Below are positions 26,626 through 35,634 of a stretch of DNA of 64,000 nt, in pieces. The notes beneath the pieces were generated by a model. That model worked only from the letters and a program-made list of their open reading frames with translations, made no database searches and was not told where the DNA came from. The position numbers and the translations under genes are program-made. How positions within the stretch are numbered: position 1 is the stretch's first letter; each line of letters opens with the position of its first letter. This DNA is from Oscillatoria acuminata PCC 6304 (GTDB taxonomy: Bacteria; Cyanobacteriota; Cyanobacteriia; Cyanobacteriales; Laspinemataceae): assembly GCF_000317105.1 (NCBI RefSeq), contig NC_019693.1, forward strand, positions 2,294,001 to 2,358,000. Reading direction: 5' to 3'.

Positions 26626-27357
26626 TCATTCCTGGGTCGTTATTGGGGTATAGGGACCCTCAAGTAAGGCCCTTTGAATGTTTTGACTTAAGGATTCAAT
26701 CAGGGGTCTGACTGATTCTATTTCCCCAAAGGGTTCTATGGGAATAATAACGTTAACGGCGACCCAAGGAAGGCGATTTCCCTGGAGTTGGGCAAGGCGA
26801 TCGCGCCAGAACCAGCTAAAGGGGGCGGGATTTCCGCCGGTGGGCCAGCTATACCACTGGGCGATCGCGTAGGTTTGAGCCGTGGTCCATCCTCGGAAGA
26901 ATCGGGATTTCACCTGAATGGTCTGATCCGGGTTAGGGGTCGATTCGGGATTCACCTCGAAGGTTAGCGATCGCTCGGAATCCCTTTTCCACCGCCAAAA
27001 TCCATCGATATCCATCCATTCCACTTGCGGTTGATGCATCGGACCCGTTTGATTGAGCAACAACAGTCCTGCAACAAAGCGATCGCCCTCCTGAATATTC
27101 TGCTGCACCCAATTTCGGCCCCCAATTTTTACAATCTGGGGCGCACTGGTTTCCCATTCACCCAGGTTTAACCCCGTCTTGGTCAATTCCCTTAACTCGT
27201 TCAGATTGACTAGATTTGGAGGAGAGACCCAGGCCCATTTTCCACTGAAGTAGCTGGGAACTGCCCCTACCGCGAATAGGACCAACATCAATAAGAGTAA
27301 AGCAACTCGCGCTAGGGAATAATTGTGCAGGAATTTGGGTAAATACATGACTTTCAT
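26626..27357 (-). CDS. cyanoexosortase B system-associated protein
   Basis: This ~243-residue protein has one N-terminal membrane helix (LARVALLLLMLVLFAVGAVP) and an extracytoplasmic domain with WVQQNIQEGDRFVAGLLLLN, WRWKRDSERSL-like segments and a conserved Trp-rich middle. It resembles the EpsI-like partner always encoded next to cyanobacterial exosortases, thought to aid sorting or polymer assembly. An in-frame TTG at 27402 is rejected; ATG 27357 or 27348 places the helix correctly. It is 77 bases downstream of the exosortase gene, in the same direction. The family call rests mainly on the neighbour and topology. Confidence 0.75.
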   Translation of the reverse strand: MKVMYLPKFLHNYSLARVALLLLMLVLFAVGAVPSYFSGKWAWVSPPNLVNLNELRELTKTGLNLGEWETSAPQIVKIGGRNWVQQNIQEGDRFVAGLLLLNQTGPMHQPQVEWMDIDGFWRWKRDSERSLTFEVNPESTPNPDQTIQVKSRFFRGWTTAQTYAIAQWYSWPTGGNPAPFSWFWRDRLAQLQGNRLPWVAVNVIIPIEPFGEIESVRPLIESLSQNIQRALLEGPYTPITTQE

Positions 27358-27434
27358 GACTCGATGTTTTGAGGGATTTATCCCAGCGATCGGTTTAGAC
27401 AATCTTGAGGGTTGGGGGTCGGCCTGAGTGGGTG

Positions 27435-28325
27435 TTAGTTGCTGTCTTCGACTGGGACCGAAAAATAATCAACAATCCAAACAATTCCACTAAGCGTGGG
27501 AATTAACAGTCCTAACATTGCAGCCGAATAGAGGTCTCCCCCCCATCCTTCATGAAGCCATTCAAACCCATGTTCGTGACCCGCCCCATGAAAGAAGGTC
27601 AGAAGGGCATTGCGGATAATATTACCGATAACGGCGATCGCCACGGTACTAGCTAAAAACAGAGTCGTTTTGCTCCGCGACTCATTCGTCCCTGTCCAGT
27701 AAAGCAACATTAACGCCACATACAAACTGGTGAGGAGCATTTTCAATCCCGCACAGTGAGGTGCGACTTCTACCACTCGTTGATTGACGAATAGGTAAAT
27801 TCCTTCCACGGTGACATTAAATCCTACATGAGATAAAAGAAATCCCGCACACCCAGCAATAAAACTTTGTAACGGCAGGGTATAAGGCGCAATCAAGTAG
27901 GGAATTTGGTTCGGCGTGGCCAGAAAGACTAACAAAAGAGGAAAGGTTAGGAGTTTTAATCCGGGCAATCCTTTCAGCCATAAACAGATTCCAGCGAGGA
28001 CGAGGGGAAACGAGAAATTGACAAAATCGGGGAGGCCGGTGACATAAAAAATTCCGCCGACTGCCATCAAAATCACCCCCAATGGATGAGTCTGTTGGGG
28101 GAGCTTTTGCCATAATTTTCGCTTGTCCTGCCAACAAATATAGGCAGCAAAGGGTAGACCAATTAATCCATGACTAAAATATTCATGTTCGAGGCTGATG
28201 CTTTTATTGATCCACCCGTCGTACCAATGGAAGAGCAGAGGAGTATAAAGTACGCTGAGGATTCCAATTAAAATCCACGGGTAATTTTGCTCAATTAGAA
28301 AAGGAACTTTACGCCCAATTTGCAT
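27435..28325 (-). CDS. crtB: cyanoexosortase B (transpeptidase of PEP-CTERM-type sorting)
   Basis: The 296-residue polytopic protein has about eight hydrophobic helices. The exosortase catalytic set is present: Cys191 in VVEVAPHCAGLKML, Arg238 in IGNIIRNALL, and a histidine near 258 in EWLHEGWGG. Exosortases cleave C-terminal sorting tags and link proteins to surface polymer. The combination with the adjacent partner protein and export genes matches the cyanobacterial type B system. The gene symbol follows family naming and should not be confused with the carotenoid gene crtB. No protein ending in a PEP-CTERM tag is seen in this window. Confidence 0.85.
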   Translation of the reverse strand: MQIGRKVPFLIEQNYPWILIGILSVLYTPLLFHWYDGWINKSISLEHEYFSHGLIGLPFAAYICWQDKRKLWQKLPQQTHPLGVILMAVGGIFYVTGLPDFVNFSFPLVLAGICLWLKGLPGLKLLTFPLLLVFLATPNQIPYLIAPYTLPLQSFIAGCAGFLLSHVGFNVTVEGIYLFVNQRVVEVAPHCAGLKMLLTSLYVALMLLYWTGTNESRSKTTLFLASTVAIAVIGNIIRNALLTFFHGAGHEHGFEWLHEGWGGDLYSAAMLGLLIPTLSGIVWIVDYFSVPVEDSN

Positions 28326-28370
28326 AGTTTTATCTGGGGTAACAATAGGGGAATTAGGACAGGGTTTAAC

Positions 28371-29510
28371 CTAACCGACGGCTAATGCGATCGCCTCGAC
28401 CACGCGGTCGATTTGTGCCGGACTCAACCCCGGATACAGGGGGAGGGACAAAATCTCTTCGCAGAGGGCTTCAGCATGGGGAAAATCCCCCGGTTGATAG
28501 CCTAAATTTTGATAAGCCGGTTGCAGATGACAGGGTAATGGATAATGGATGCCGGTTTGAATGCCTTCGGAACCTAGTTTTTCTAGGAGGGTGTTTCGAT
28601 TTAGAATGCACTCTTTGGTGATGCGGATAACATAGAGGTGATAAACGTGACCGTGACCACTGAGGTTGCGGATGGGGAGGATCCCCCGATCGCCGAGGGG
28701 TTCGAGTAAGGCATCGTACTGTTGGGCGCAGGCATTTCGGGCTTGATTCCAGTCCGGTAAGTAGGGAAGTTTGGCCTGAAGGATGGCTGCTTGGAGGGTA
28801 TCGAGACGGCTATTGGTGCCGAGATCGAGATGGTGATATTTTTTGGGTGCGCCATAATTGCGTAAACTTCGCAATTTTTGAGCCAATTCGCGATCGCCGG
28901 TGACGACCATGCCCCCATCCCCAAAACAGCCGAGATTTTTACTGGGGTAGAAGCTAAAGGCAGCAGCCAGACCCACGCCACCGGCGCGGACTCCTTCTCG
29001 TTCCGCCAGGTGCGCTTGGGCGGCATCTTCAACGCAAATCAGATTGTGGGCGGTGGCAAGTTCTTGGAGTCGTCCAGGGGAGACCATTTGCCCGTAGAGA
29101 TGGACCGGCAACAAAGCGCGAGTTTTGGGGGTGATGGCTTTTTCTACGGCTTCTAGGTCGATTAAAGCTGTGGAGGGGTCACAATCTACGAGGACTGGGG
29201 TGGCCCCGGCCCGCAGGACGCCGATTAGGGTGGCGATAAAGGTATTAGCAGGGAGGATCGCCTCATCTCCCGGACCCATTCCGGCGGCTTGGAGGGCCAG
29301 GGCGATCGCATCGGTCCCACAGGCAACCCCAATGCCAAATTCCACCCCACAAGCGTTGGCGAAAGTATTTTCAAATTCTCCCAGGGCTTGTCCTAGGACA
29401 AAATCTCCGCGTTCAATGACGGTTTGGATGGCCCGTTCTATTTCGGCTTGAATGGGCTGGTGTTGTTGCGTAAGATCAACAAATGGAACAGTTTCGGGAG
29501 TGGGTTTCAT
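28371..29510 (-). CDS. DegT/DnrJ/EryC1/StrS sugar aminotransferase
   Basis: This 379-residue PLP enzyme transfers an amino group to a nucleotide-linked keto-sugar, a step in surface polysaccharide precursor synthesis. The sequence shows GVACGTDAIALAL (phosphate contact), PANTFIAT, VHLYGQ, CVEDAAQAHLA (cofactor Asp), FSFYPSKNLGCFGDGG with Schiff-base Lys191, and LRNYGA. Length is typical. It is the first gene of the minus-strand cluster, with the exosortase gene 45 bases downstream, suggesting a common transcript. The exact sugar cannot be predicted. Confidence 0.9.
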   Translation of the reverse strand: MKPTPETVPFVDLTQQHQPIQAEIERAIQTVIERGDFVLGQALGEFENTFANACGVEFGIGVACGTDAIALALQAAGMGPGDEAILPANTFIATLIGVLRAGATPVLVDCDPSTALIDLEAVEKAITPKTRALLPVHLYGQMVSPGRLQELATAHNLICVEDAAQAHLAEREGVRAGGVGLAAAFSFYPSKNLGCFGDGGMVVTGDRELAQKLRSLRNYGAPKKYHHLDLGTNSRLDTLQAAILQAKLPYLPDWNQARNACAQQYDALLEPLGDRGILPIRNLSGHGHVYHLYVIRITKECILNRNTLLEKLGSEGIQTGIHYPLPCHLQPAYQNLGYQPGDFPHAEALCEEILSLPLYPGLSPAQIDRVVEAIALAVG

Positions 29511-30589
29511 AGGGTTAAAGAGACTTCAGAATGGGGATTGAGTGGGTTGCAGTCTAGTCCGGAGGAATGGGTTGAGAAGGGTTCCCCCAGACTCTGCATC
29601 GTTCCGGGGAGACAAGAACGCGCTAGGGAGGAGGGGATGATGGCAGGGGGACCTAGGCGATCGCCTTCTTTTGGGTTGAGGTCCTAAGAATCAAGGCCGC
29701 GCCCGTTCAAAATTGCTCCCTCTTCTTTAAGTGTAGGAGGGATTTATCAAGGATTGACTCCCCCTCAATTGTGAAGACTTTGTAAATACTGTCCGTTGTC
29801 CCGTTCCTTTCCTTTGGACAGTGGATGGGAGATGCTGTTGATCCCTCCTGCGATCTCATTGAGGGCATCTTCTCCTAGGTTAACGAACGCCTCTCTACAT
29901 CAGGGTTGAAGCCTTTGTAAATTTTTCCAGGGATTTGTAAAGATTGTTACGGGATTGGAATTGCTTTTTGCCCACTGGTTTCATCGAGATTGATCTTCCC
30001 TAGCCGATTCGCCAACACACATTCCCGTTATTTTGTGTTACACCTGCATCTTTTTAAATTCAATTATTTCTGGCATTATTAGAAGATTAACTCCTAAAAT
30101 AATTGCATGATTATACCAAACATTTAAAATCAGAGCGCCCCCCTTGTCTGCCCCAAAGAGTCAAAGTAGGACCCAAACTAGATTGCACTCGACTCCGACA
30201 ATTGGACAAGGGAGGAACGGAGGTAGGTTAGAGTAGTAAATAGGATGAAAGTCCTGGACTCGCGTTATCCCAAATGCCATTGGATAAAAATAACTTGAGC
30301 CCTGGAGTTGAGCTAGACCTTGTTTATTCTCGAACTAGCTGACCCCACGTTCGATCTGGATCAGCATTTTAATGGTGAAGGCTTCCTGTCCCGGACAGAT
30401 TAACGCCAACCTCAATCATTTAAACCCTCGGTTCAAGTTTAGATTTTTATCCCAATAAGCTAACTTTAATCAAATCCAGGCTTTCTATTTTTACTAACCT
30501 TACCCCGTAGCGATTTGCTCTAGCAAACCCCAGGAAAAGGGCAACGGATTTATCCCATCCTTGATGCCCCATAAAAAAGAGACATATCC
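29511..30589. other. 1.1-kb divergent intergenic region
   Basis: The region lies between the divergent DegT and TPS/CHAT genes. No convincing frame is seen; the 87-codon plus-strand frame at 29424-29687 mostly mirrors the DegT gene. The stretch is AT-rich toward 30030-30120. It should contain both promoters and a long leader for the giant gene; no terminator, tRNA or repeat is obvious. Confidence 0.45.
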
Positions 30590-33500
30590 ATGATTTCACC
30601 CATCAAAAGCATCTATATCGGGTGGTTATTCACGCTTTCCCTTTGCGGGACACTCACCATTCAACCCACCCATGCCCAACCGATTGTTCCCGGCACCGAT
30701 ACCAAGACCCAAGTAACCCCGAATGGGAATACCTTCAATATTGAAGGCGGAACGGTTTCGGAAGATGGCAGCAACCTCTTCCATACTTTTACCGAGTTTG
30801 GGCTCAGCGCTGGAGAAATTGCTAATTTTATGTCTAACTCCCAGATTCAAAATATTTTAACACGAATCAATGGGGGCAATCCTTCTATTATTAATGGGCT
30901 AATTCAAGTCACCGGGGGACAGTCTAATTTATTTTTGATGAACCCCAGTGGCATCCTGTTTGGTTCAGGAGCCAGTTTAAATGTTCCGGGTTCATTCATG
31001 GCGACAACCGCAGATCGGATAGGTTTGTCTGGGTCGGGATCGGTGCAATGGTTTGATGCGAAACACACGAATCTTTACAGCAGTTTGGTCGGTAGTCCCA
31101 GTCAATTTGTATTTTCGATGCCGGAAGCTGGGGCGATCGTGAATGCCGGAAATTTAGGGGTGGGACCGAATCAAAATTTAATCCTGCTTGGGGGTTCTGT
31201 GGTCAGTACCGGCACCCTTTCGGCTCAAGGCAGTTTGATTGTGGCAGGGGTACCGGGTCAAAGTCTGGTCCGGATTAGCCAAGTTGGACATCTCCTGAGT
31301 TTTGATGTGGACCCTTATCTGTTGCAAACCACACCCACGGAACAATCTGCCTCCCCAGAAGTTCGGTTCAATCCCCAGTCTTTACCGGAATTGTTAGCAG
31401 GTGGGGGTGGTTCTCATGCCACTGGAGTTCAGATCAATTCCGATGGGACAGTCACTCTGACGGGTTCAGGGTTGAGCGTGGAACATGGGGATGTGAGTAA
31501 TCGTGCCATTCAAGCTCAAACCGCCATTGTATTCGCCACGGGCAATTTGACGGTGGCAGAAAGTCAGCTTGAAACCACGGGCAATTTGCACTTGCAAGCA
31601 GACAATGAGGTGAGATTTGTCGATAGTCCGATGAATCCGGTTGAGGTGAAGGTGGGGCGGAATTTGCAGATTCGCGGCGATACGAGCGTTACTCTCGATC
31701 TGCTCAATCATCCAGATTCTCAAATCCAGGTCCAGGGGAATTTGATGGTAGTCAGTGAGGGCAACATTACCCTGGATGGCGCTTTGCAAAGCGGGGGAAA
31801 TCTGAGGATTGTCAATACAGCATCCCAACCGATCGCGTTTCAAAGTCAGAATGAGTTGGCGCTCATGGCGGGCGGGGATGTGGTATTTGGAAATTATACC
31901 GGGGGACCTCTGCGGGTTGATGCCGTCGGAAGCATCCAAGGTGGAAACATTTCCTTGTCGATCGCCGAGGAAGGCAATCCTTCCCCAGGAGGGGTCCACT
32001 TAAGTGCCGGGGGGAGAGGTACTTCACCCTCTTCGGTGACTGACTCCCTGGAATTATCGTCAGGAAGCATCGTTGTCGGAGACATCGCGATCGCTCGTCC
32101 GGATAGTTCGGTGACTGTCCAGGCAATGGGCTCGATTCAAACAGGGGCCATCGCCACGGAAGGGGGCAATATTACCCTATCCAGCGCTTGGGGTGGCATT
32201 GATACCACTGGGGGAAACCTGGATGCTTCTGCTTCCTCCAACCCGCAAGGGGGGGCGATCGCCTTGACTGCTGAGAATCGGATTATTTCTGGGGATTTAA
32301 TCACTGAAAATAACGGGATCCAAATTAAGGGTCCTCTGGAACTCTCTGATGTGGTGACATTCCGAACCATCGGGTCTACAGAGGATGCGGGGGGTGGCAA
32401 TATTCAGGTGACGGGAACGATTAATGGCAATGTTCAGTTAAATTTGGAGGCGGGAATCGGGGATGTTGTCCTAGAAGGGGAGATCGGGAATCAAGTGGCG
32501 ATCGCTGAGTTGTCTATTGATGCTCAAAACATTGATTTTCGCTCTACCACGACGAGTCAAGGACCGATCGCCATTGACGCCACGGGCACCGTTACCCTAG
32601 GCGATCGCCTCACGACTACCGGGGGAACGGTCAATATTACCGCCAGCGATGCCATTGTTACCGATGACATCACCACATCTGGGGCCTCGATTCATCTCAA
32701 CAGTCAGAATAGCCAGATCACCACCGGGAATTTAGAGAGTGGGGCGATCGCAGCGGATGGGGGAACCATTAGTCTGCGCTCTTTCGCGGGTCTCTCCACC
32801 GGGGCGATCGATACCCATTCAACCATCGGTGCAGGCGGCAACGTCACCCTGCACAGTGAGCAAAATGATATCCAAGCCTCCTTTATTAATACAGAAGGAG
32901 CAACCATCGGCGGCAACGTCTCCATTCAAACCACGGGTGCCGTGCGAATCGTCAATTCTTTTCTCTCCCAAACCGGCGGCGAATTTAGTATTTCCACTGC
33001 TGCACCTCAAGGCGGCGAAATTACCATCACTCATGGCAGAAGTGAATTTGTGATTGGGGATCTCGATGGCAATGGCATCCTTGAAAACGGAGCCATTGCC
33101 GCCATTACCACTGGATCGGGAGAATTTCTCTCCCTCGGAGAATCGGTTTCCCAATCCCGCATCTACCTCAACCCCAATCCCTCCCTCGAATCGGCTACCT
33201 CGGAAACCGCCTCGGAGTCAAGGACAACCCTCGACGAAAAGGCTACCAATCAGGAAGAAACACAGAGTTCCGATCCATCGACTCCTTCTGAATCAGACTC
33301 TCAACCCGAGGCGGAAACGCCGGAGGAAACAGACTCGACAACGGAGGATTCTTCCACGGATTTAGGGGAAGAAACGCCTCCTGTAGAGGAGACTACAGCC
33401 GTTGATCCAGACCCAACCCCGGAAGCGCCTGGGGTCGAATCTGCCACTCCCGAGGAACCTGTGGCGGTGTCAGAACCAGCGGTGACTCCCACTCCCGAGG

Positions 33501-35593
33501 AACCTGTGGCGGTGTCAGAACCAGCGGTGACTCCCACTCCCGAGGAACCTGTGGCGGTGTCAGAACCAGCGGTGACTCCCACTCCCGAGAAACCTGTGGC
33601 GGTGTCAGAACCAGCGGTGACTCCCACTCCCGAGGAACCTGTGGCGGTGTCAGAACCAGCAGTGACTCCCACTCCCGAGGAACCTGTGGCGGTGTCAGAA
33701 CCAGCAGTGACTCCTACTCCCGAGGAACCTGTGGCGGTGTCAGAACCCCAGGGGACTGATATCCCTAGGAATATCCCGATTTCAGAGAATCAAGGGACCG
33801 TGGAAACGATTCCGAGACTGGAACAGGTGATACCTCCCCCAGTGGTGGAAATTTTACCTTCAGAACCTGTAGAGTTGCCGATTATTCGGGAAGTCCTGAC
33901 GGAACCGATCGCAGTCATGCCAACGGAAATACTGCAAAACCCGGAACCTCTGACTCAGACACCGGGACCCACCGTGGAGCCAGTGGCGGTGAATTCGGAA
34001 CTCCCGGCACCTCCTCCACCGGCGATCGTCCCTCCGTTACGGACGCCGCAATCCTCCCCGATGGTCCCACCCCCCGCCCTGCCTCGGAATGATATATCCG
34101 AAAATGCTCGGGGTGTTGTGGAGATGGAGGTAGGGAATTTAGGAAGTCGTGAAGTTCCGATTCTTCAAATTGAGAGGAGCCCGAGTTCAATTGCACCGAG
34201 TTCAGTTGAAGGGCGAGTTCCCACTGCACCAATAGAGCAGGTGGAGGGGACTGTCGCCATTCCTGCGGTGGAGGCGATCGCCTCACCGGGGAAACTGGAC
34301 TCGCCTCAACTTTCAGTTCAGTTGGAATTAGAAGCCGCTGCTCAAGCCTCTATTCCTCAGATTGAACAGATGCGGATGCAGGAATTTTACCCCAATCAAC
34401 AAGGTCCGCTCTCAGAAGATGAGGCGGGGGCCAAAAATGTCAGGGATTTGCTCCAGGGAATTCGGCAAGAAATCAATGTCAATCCTGCGGTTGTTTATGC
34501 GATGTCCCTTCCTGAAGAATTGCAATTAGTGGTGATGACAGCAGAAGGGGTCCCCATCATCCACACAATTCCGACGGTTTCTCGGGATGCTCTACGAGCT
34601 AAAGTAACTGAATTACTCTCGGAACTGACGAATCCACGCAAAACCAATACCGACAGTTACATGAGCGCCTCGGTGCAACTTTATCAGTGGTTAATTGCGC
34701 CGATCGCCGCTGAATTGGAAGCACAGGGAATCGATATGTTAATGTTTTCTCTCGATGCAGGACTGCGGGGGATTCCGCTGGCGGCACTCCATGATGGAGA
34801 ACAGTTTTTAATCGAAAAATACCGCTTGGGTTTAATCCCCAGTGTGAACCTCACGGAGACGAGTTATAAAAATTTAAACGAGACTCGGGTTCTGGCAATG
34901 GGAGCTTCTGATTTTAAAGACCCAAGTGTTCCCTCCTTAAAAGCGGTTCCGGTGGAATTAGCTCTAATTTCTGAAGTCTTTTCTCTAGAGAAATACTTTC
35001 TGAATGAAGAGTTTACGGCGGATAATTTACGCGCTTCCCGTCGCCAACAAAACTATGACATTATCCATCTGGCGACTCATGTCAAATTTTATAACGAAAT
35101 AGAATATCCAGAAGGGGTTTCTGTGGCTTCGCGGCGCAAATCTTACATTCAATTTTGGGATGAACAAGTCCCCCTAGAGCAAATGCGGCAGTTGGGATTG
35201 GATGCTGGAACGGTGGAATTGTTAGTGTTAAGTGCTTGTGAAACTGCGGTGGGAAGTTCTGAGATAGAGTTGGGGTTTGCCGGATTAGCGGTGCAAATGG
35301 GGGTGAAGTCGGTTTTAGCCAGTTTGTGGCAGGTGGATGATGAGGGAACGTTAGGGTTGATGAGTGAGTTTTATCAGCAACTGAGTGCTCAAGAGCAAAC
35401 GATTAAATCGGAAGCGCTTAGACAGGCACAACTGGCGTTTTTGCGGGGGGAAGTGTGGATGAGTGGTGACCACTTGGTGACCCCCCGAGGGGAGATTGAT
35501 TTACCGCCGCAGATCACGCCAGAAATGGGCGATCGCAGTTTTGCTCATCCTTATTATTGGGCGGCATTTACCCTCGTTGGCAGTCCTTGGTAG
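30590..35593 (+). CDS. giant secreted TPS-domain/CHAT-protease fusion
   Basis: This 1667-residue protein has a signal peptide (cleavage after THA, about residue 29), a two-partner-secretion (filamentous hemagglutinin N-terminal) domain at about 30-270 (FNIEGG, NGLIQVTGGQSNLFLMNPSG, ILFGSGA), and a beta-helix to ~860. A disordered Pro/Glu/Ser linker (~870-1290) contains seven 15-residue repeats, and a CHAT caspase-like domain (~1340-1667) ends the chain. The CHAT catalytic pair is H1497 (IIHLATH) and C1550 (LSACETA), followed by ASLWQVDDEGT. TPS domains are exported through a TpsB pore; CHAT domains are cysteine proteases. The combination suggests a surface protease or adhesin. No TpsB gene is in the window. 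Confidence 0.88.
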   Translation: MISPIKSIYIGWLFTLSLCGTLTIQPTHAQPIVPGTDTKTQVTPNGNTFNIEGGTVSEDGSNLFHTFTEFGLSAGEIANFMSNSQIQNILTRINGGNPSIINGLIQVTGGQSNLFLMNPSGILFGSGASLNVPGSFMATTADRIGLSGSGSVQWFDAKHTNLYSSLVGSPSQFVFSMPEAGAIVNAGNLGVGPNQNLILLGGSVVSTGTLSAQGSLIVAGVPGQSLVRISQVGHLLSFDVDPYLLQTTPTEQSASPEVRFNPQSLPELLAGGGGSHATGVQINSDGTVTLTGSGLSVEHGDVSNRAIQAQTAIVFATGNLTVAESQLETTGNLHLQADNEVRFVDSPMNPVEVKVGRNLQIRGDTSVTLDLLNHPDSQIQVQGNLMVVSEGNITLDGALQSGGNLRIVNTASQPIAFQSQNELALMAGGDVVFGNYTGGPLRVDAVGSIQGGNISLSIAEEGNPSPGGVHLSAGGRGTSPSSVTDSLELSSGSIVVGDIAIARPDSSVTVQAMGSIQTGAIATEGGNITLSSAWGGIDTTGGNLDASASSNPQGGAIALTAENRIISGDLITENNGIQIKGPLELSDVVTFRTIGSTEDAGGGNIQVTGTINGNVQLNLEAGIGDVVLEGEIGNQVAIAELSIDAQNIDFRSTTTSQGPIAIDATGTVTLGDRLTTTGGTVNITASDAIVTDDITTSGASIHLNSQNSQITTGNLESGAIAADGGTISLRSFAGLSTGAIDTHSTIGAGGNVTLHSEQNDIQASFINTEGATIGGNVSIQTTGAVRIVNSFLSQTGGEFSISTAAPQGGEITITHGRSEFVIGDLDGNGILENGAIAAITTGSGEFLSLGESVSQSRIYLNPNPSLESATSETASESRTTLDEKATNQEETQSSDPSTPSESDSQPEAETPEETDSTTEDSSTDLGEETPPVEETTAVDPDPTPEAPGVESATPEEPVAVSEPAVTPTPEEPVAVSEPAVTPTPEEPVAVSEPAVTPTPEKPVAVSEPAVTPTPEEPVAVSEPAVTPTPEEPVAVSEPAVTPTPEEPVAVSEPQGTDIPRNIPISENQGTVETIPRLEQVIPPPVVEILPSEPVELPIIREVLTEPIAVMPTEILQNPEPLTQTPGPTVEPVAVNSELPAPPPPAIVPPLRTPQSSPMVPPPALPRNDISENARGVVEMEVGNLGSREVPILQIERSPSSIAPSSVEGRVPTAPIEQVEGTVAIPAVEAIASPGKLDSPQLSVQLELEAAAQASIPQIEQMRMQEFYPNQQGPLSEDEAGAKNVRDLLQGIRQEINVNPAVVYAMSLPEELQLVVMTAEGVPIIHTIPTVSRDALRAKVTELLSELTNPRKTNTDSYMSASVQLYQWLIAPIAAELEAQGIDMLMFSLDAGLRGIPLAALHDGEQFLIEKYRLGLIPSVNLTETSYKNLNETRVLAMGASDFKDPSVPSLKAVPVELALISEVFSLEKYFLNEEFTADNLRASRRQQNYDIIHLATHVKFYNEIEYPEGVSVASRRKSYIQFWDEQVPLEQMRQLGLDAGTVELLVLSACETAVGSSEIELGFAGLAVQMGVKSVLASLWQVDDEGTLGLMSEFYQQLSAQEQTIKSEALRQAQLAFLRGEVWMSGDHLVTPRGEIDLPPQITPEMGDRSFAHPYYWAAFTLVGSPW
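33449..33748 (+). repeat. 45-bp tandem repeat in the TPS/CHAT gene linker
   Basis: Seven in-frame copies of a 45-bp unit encode PEEPVAVSEPAVTPT; the fourth has PEK and the seventh diverges after SEP. Copies are nearly identical in DNA, so expansion is recent or homogenised. Confidence 0.93.
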
Positions 35594-35634
35594 AAGATGC
35601 AGGCAACGGATCCTGATTCGGCCTGGACTGACTC

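Noticed and set aside
28323-28325. Carotenoid phytoene synthase, because of the symbol crtB
   Set aside because: The protein is a polytopic exosortase with the Cys/Arg/His set, not a phytoene synthase.
33301-33672. Minus-strand 123-codon frame with VGVTAGSDTATGSSG repeats
   Set aside because: It is the antisense shadow of the 45-bp repeats in the TPS/CHAT gene.
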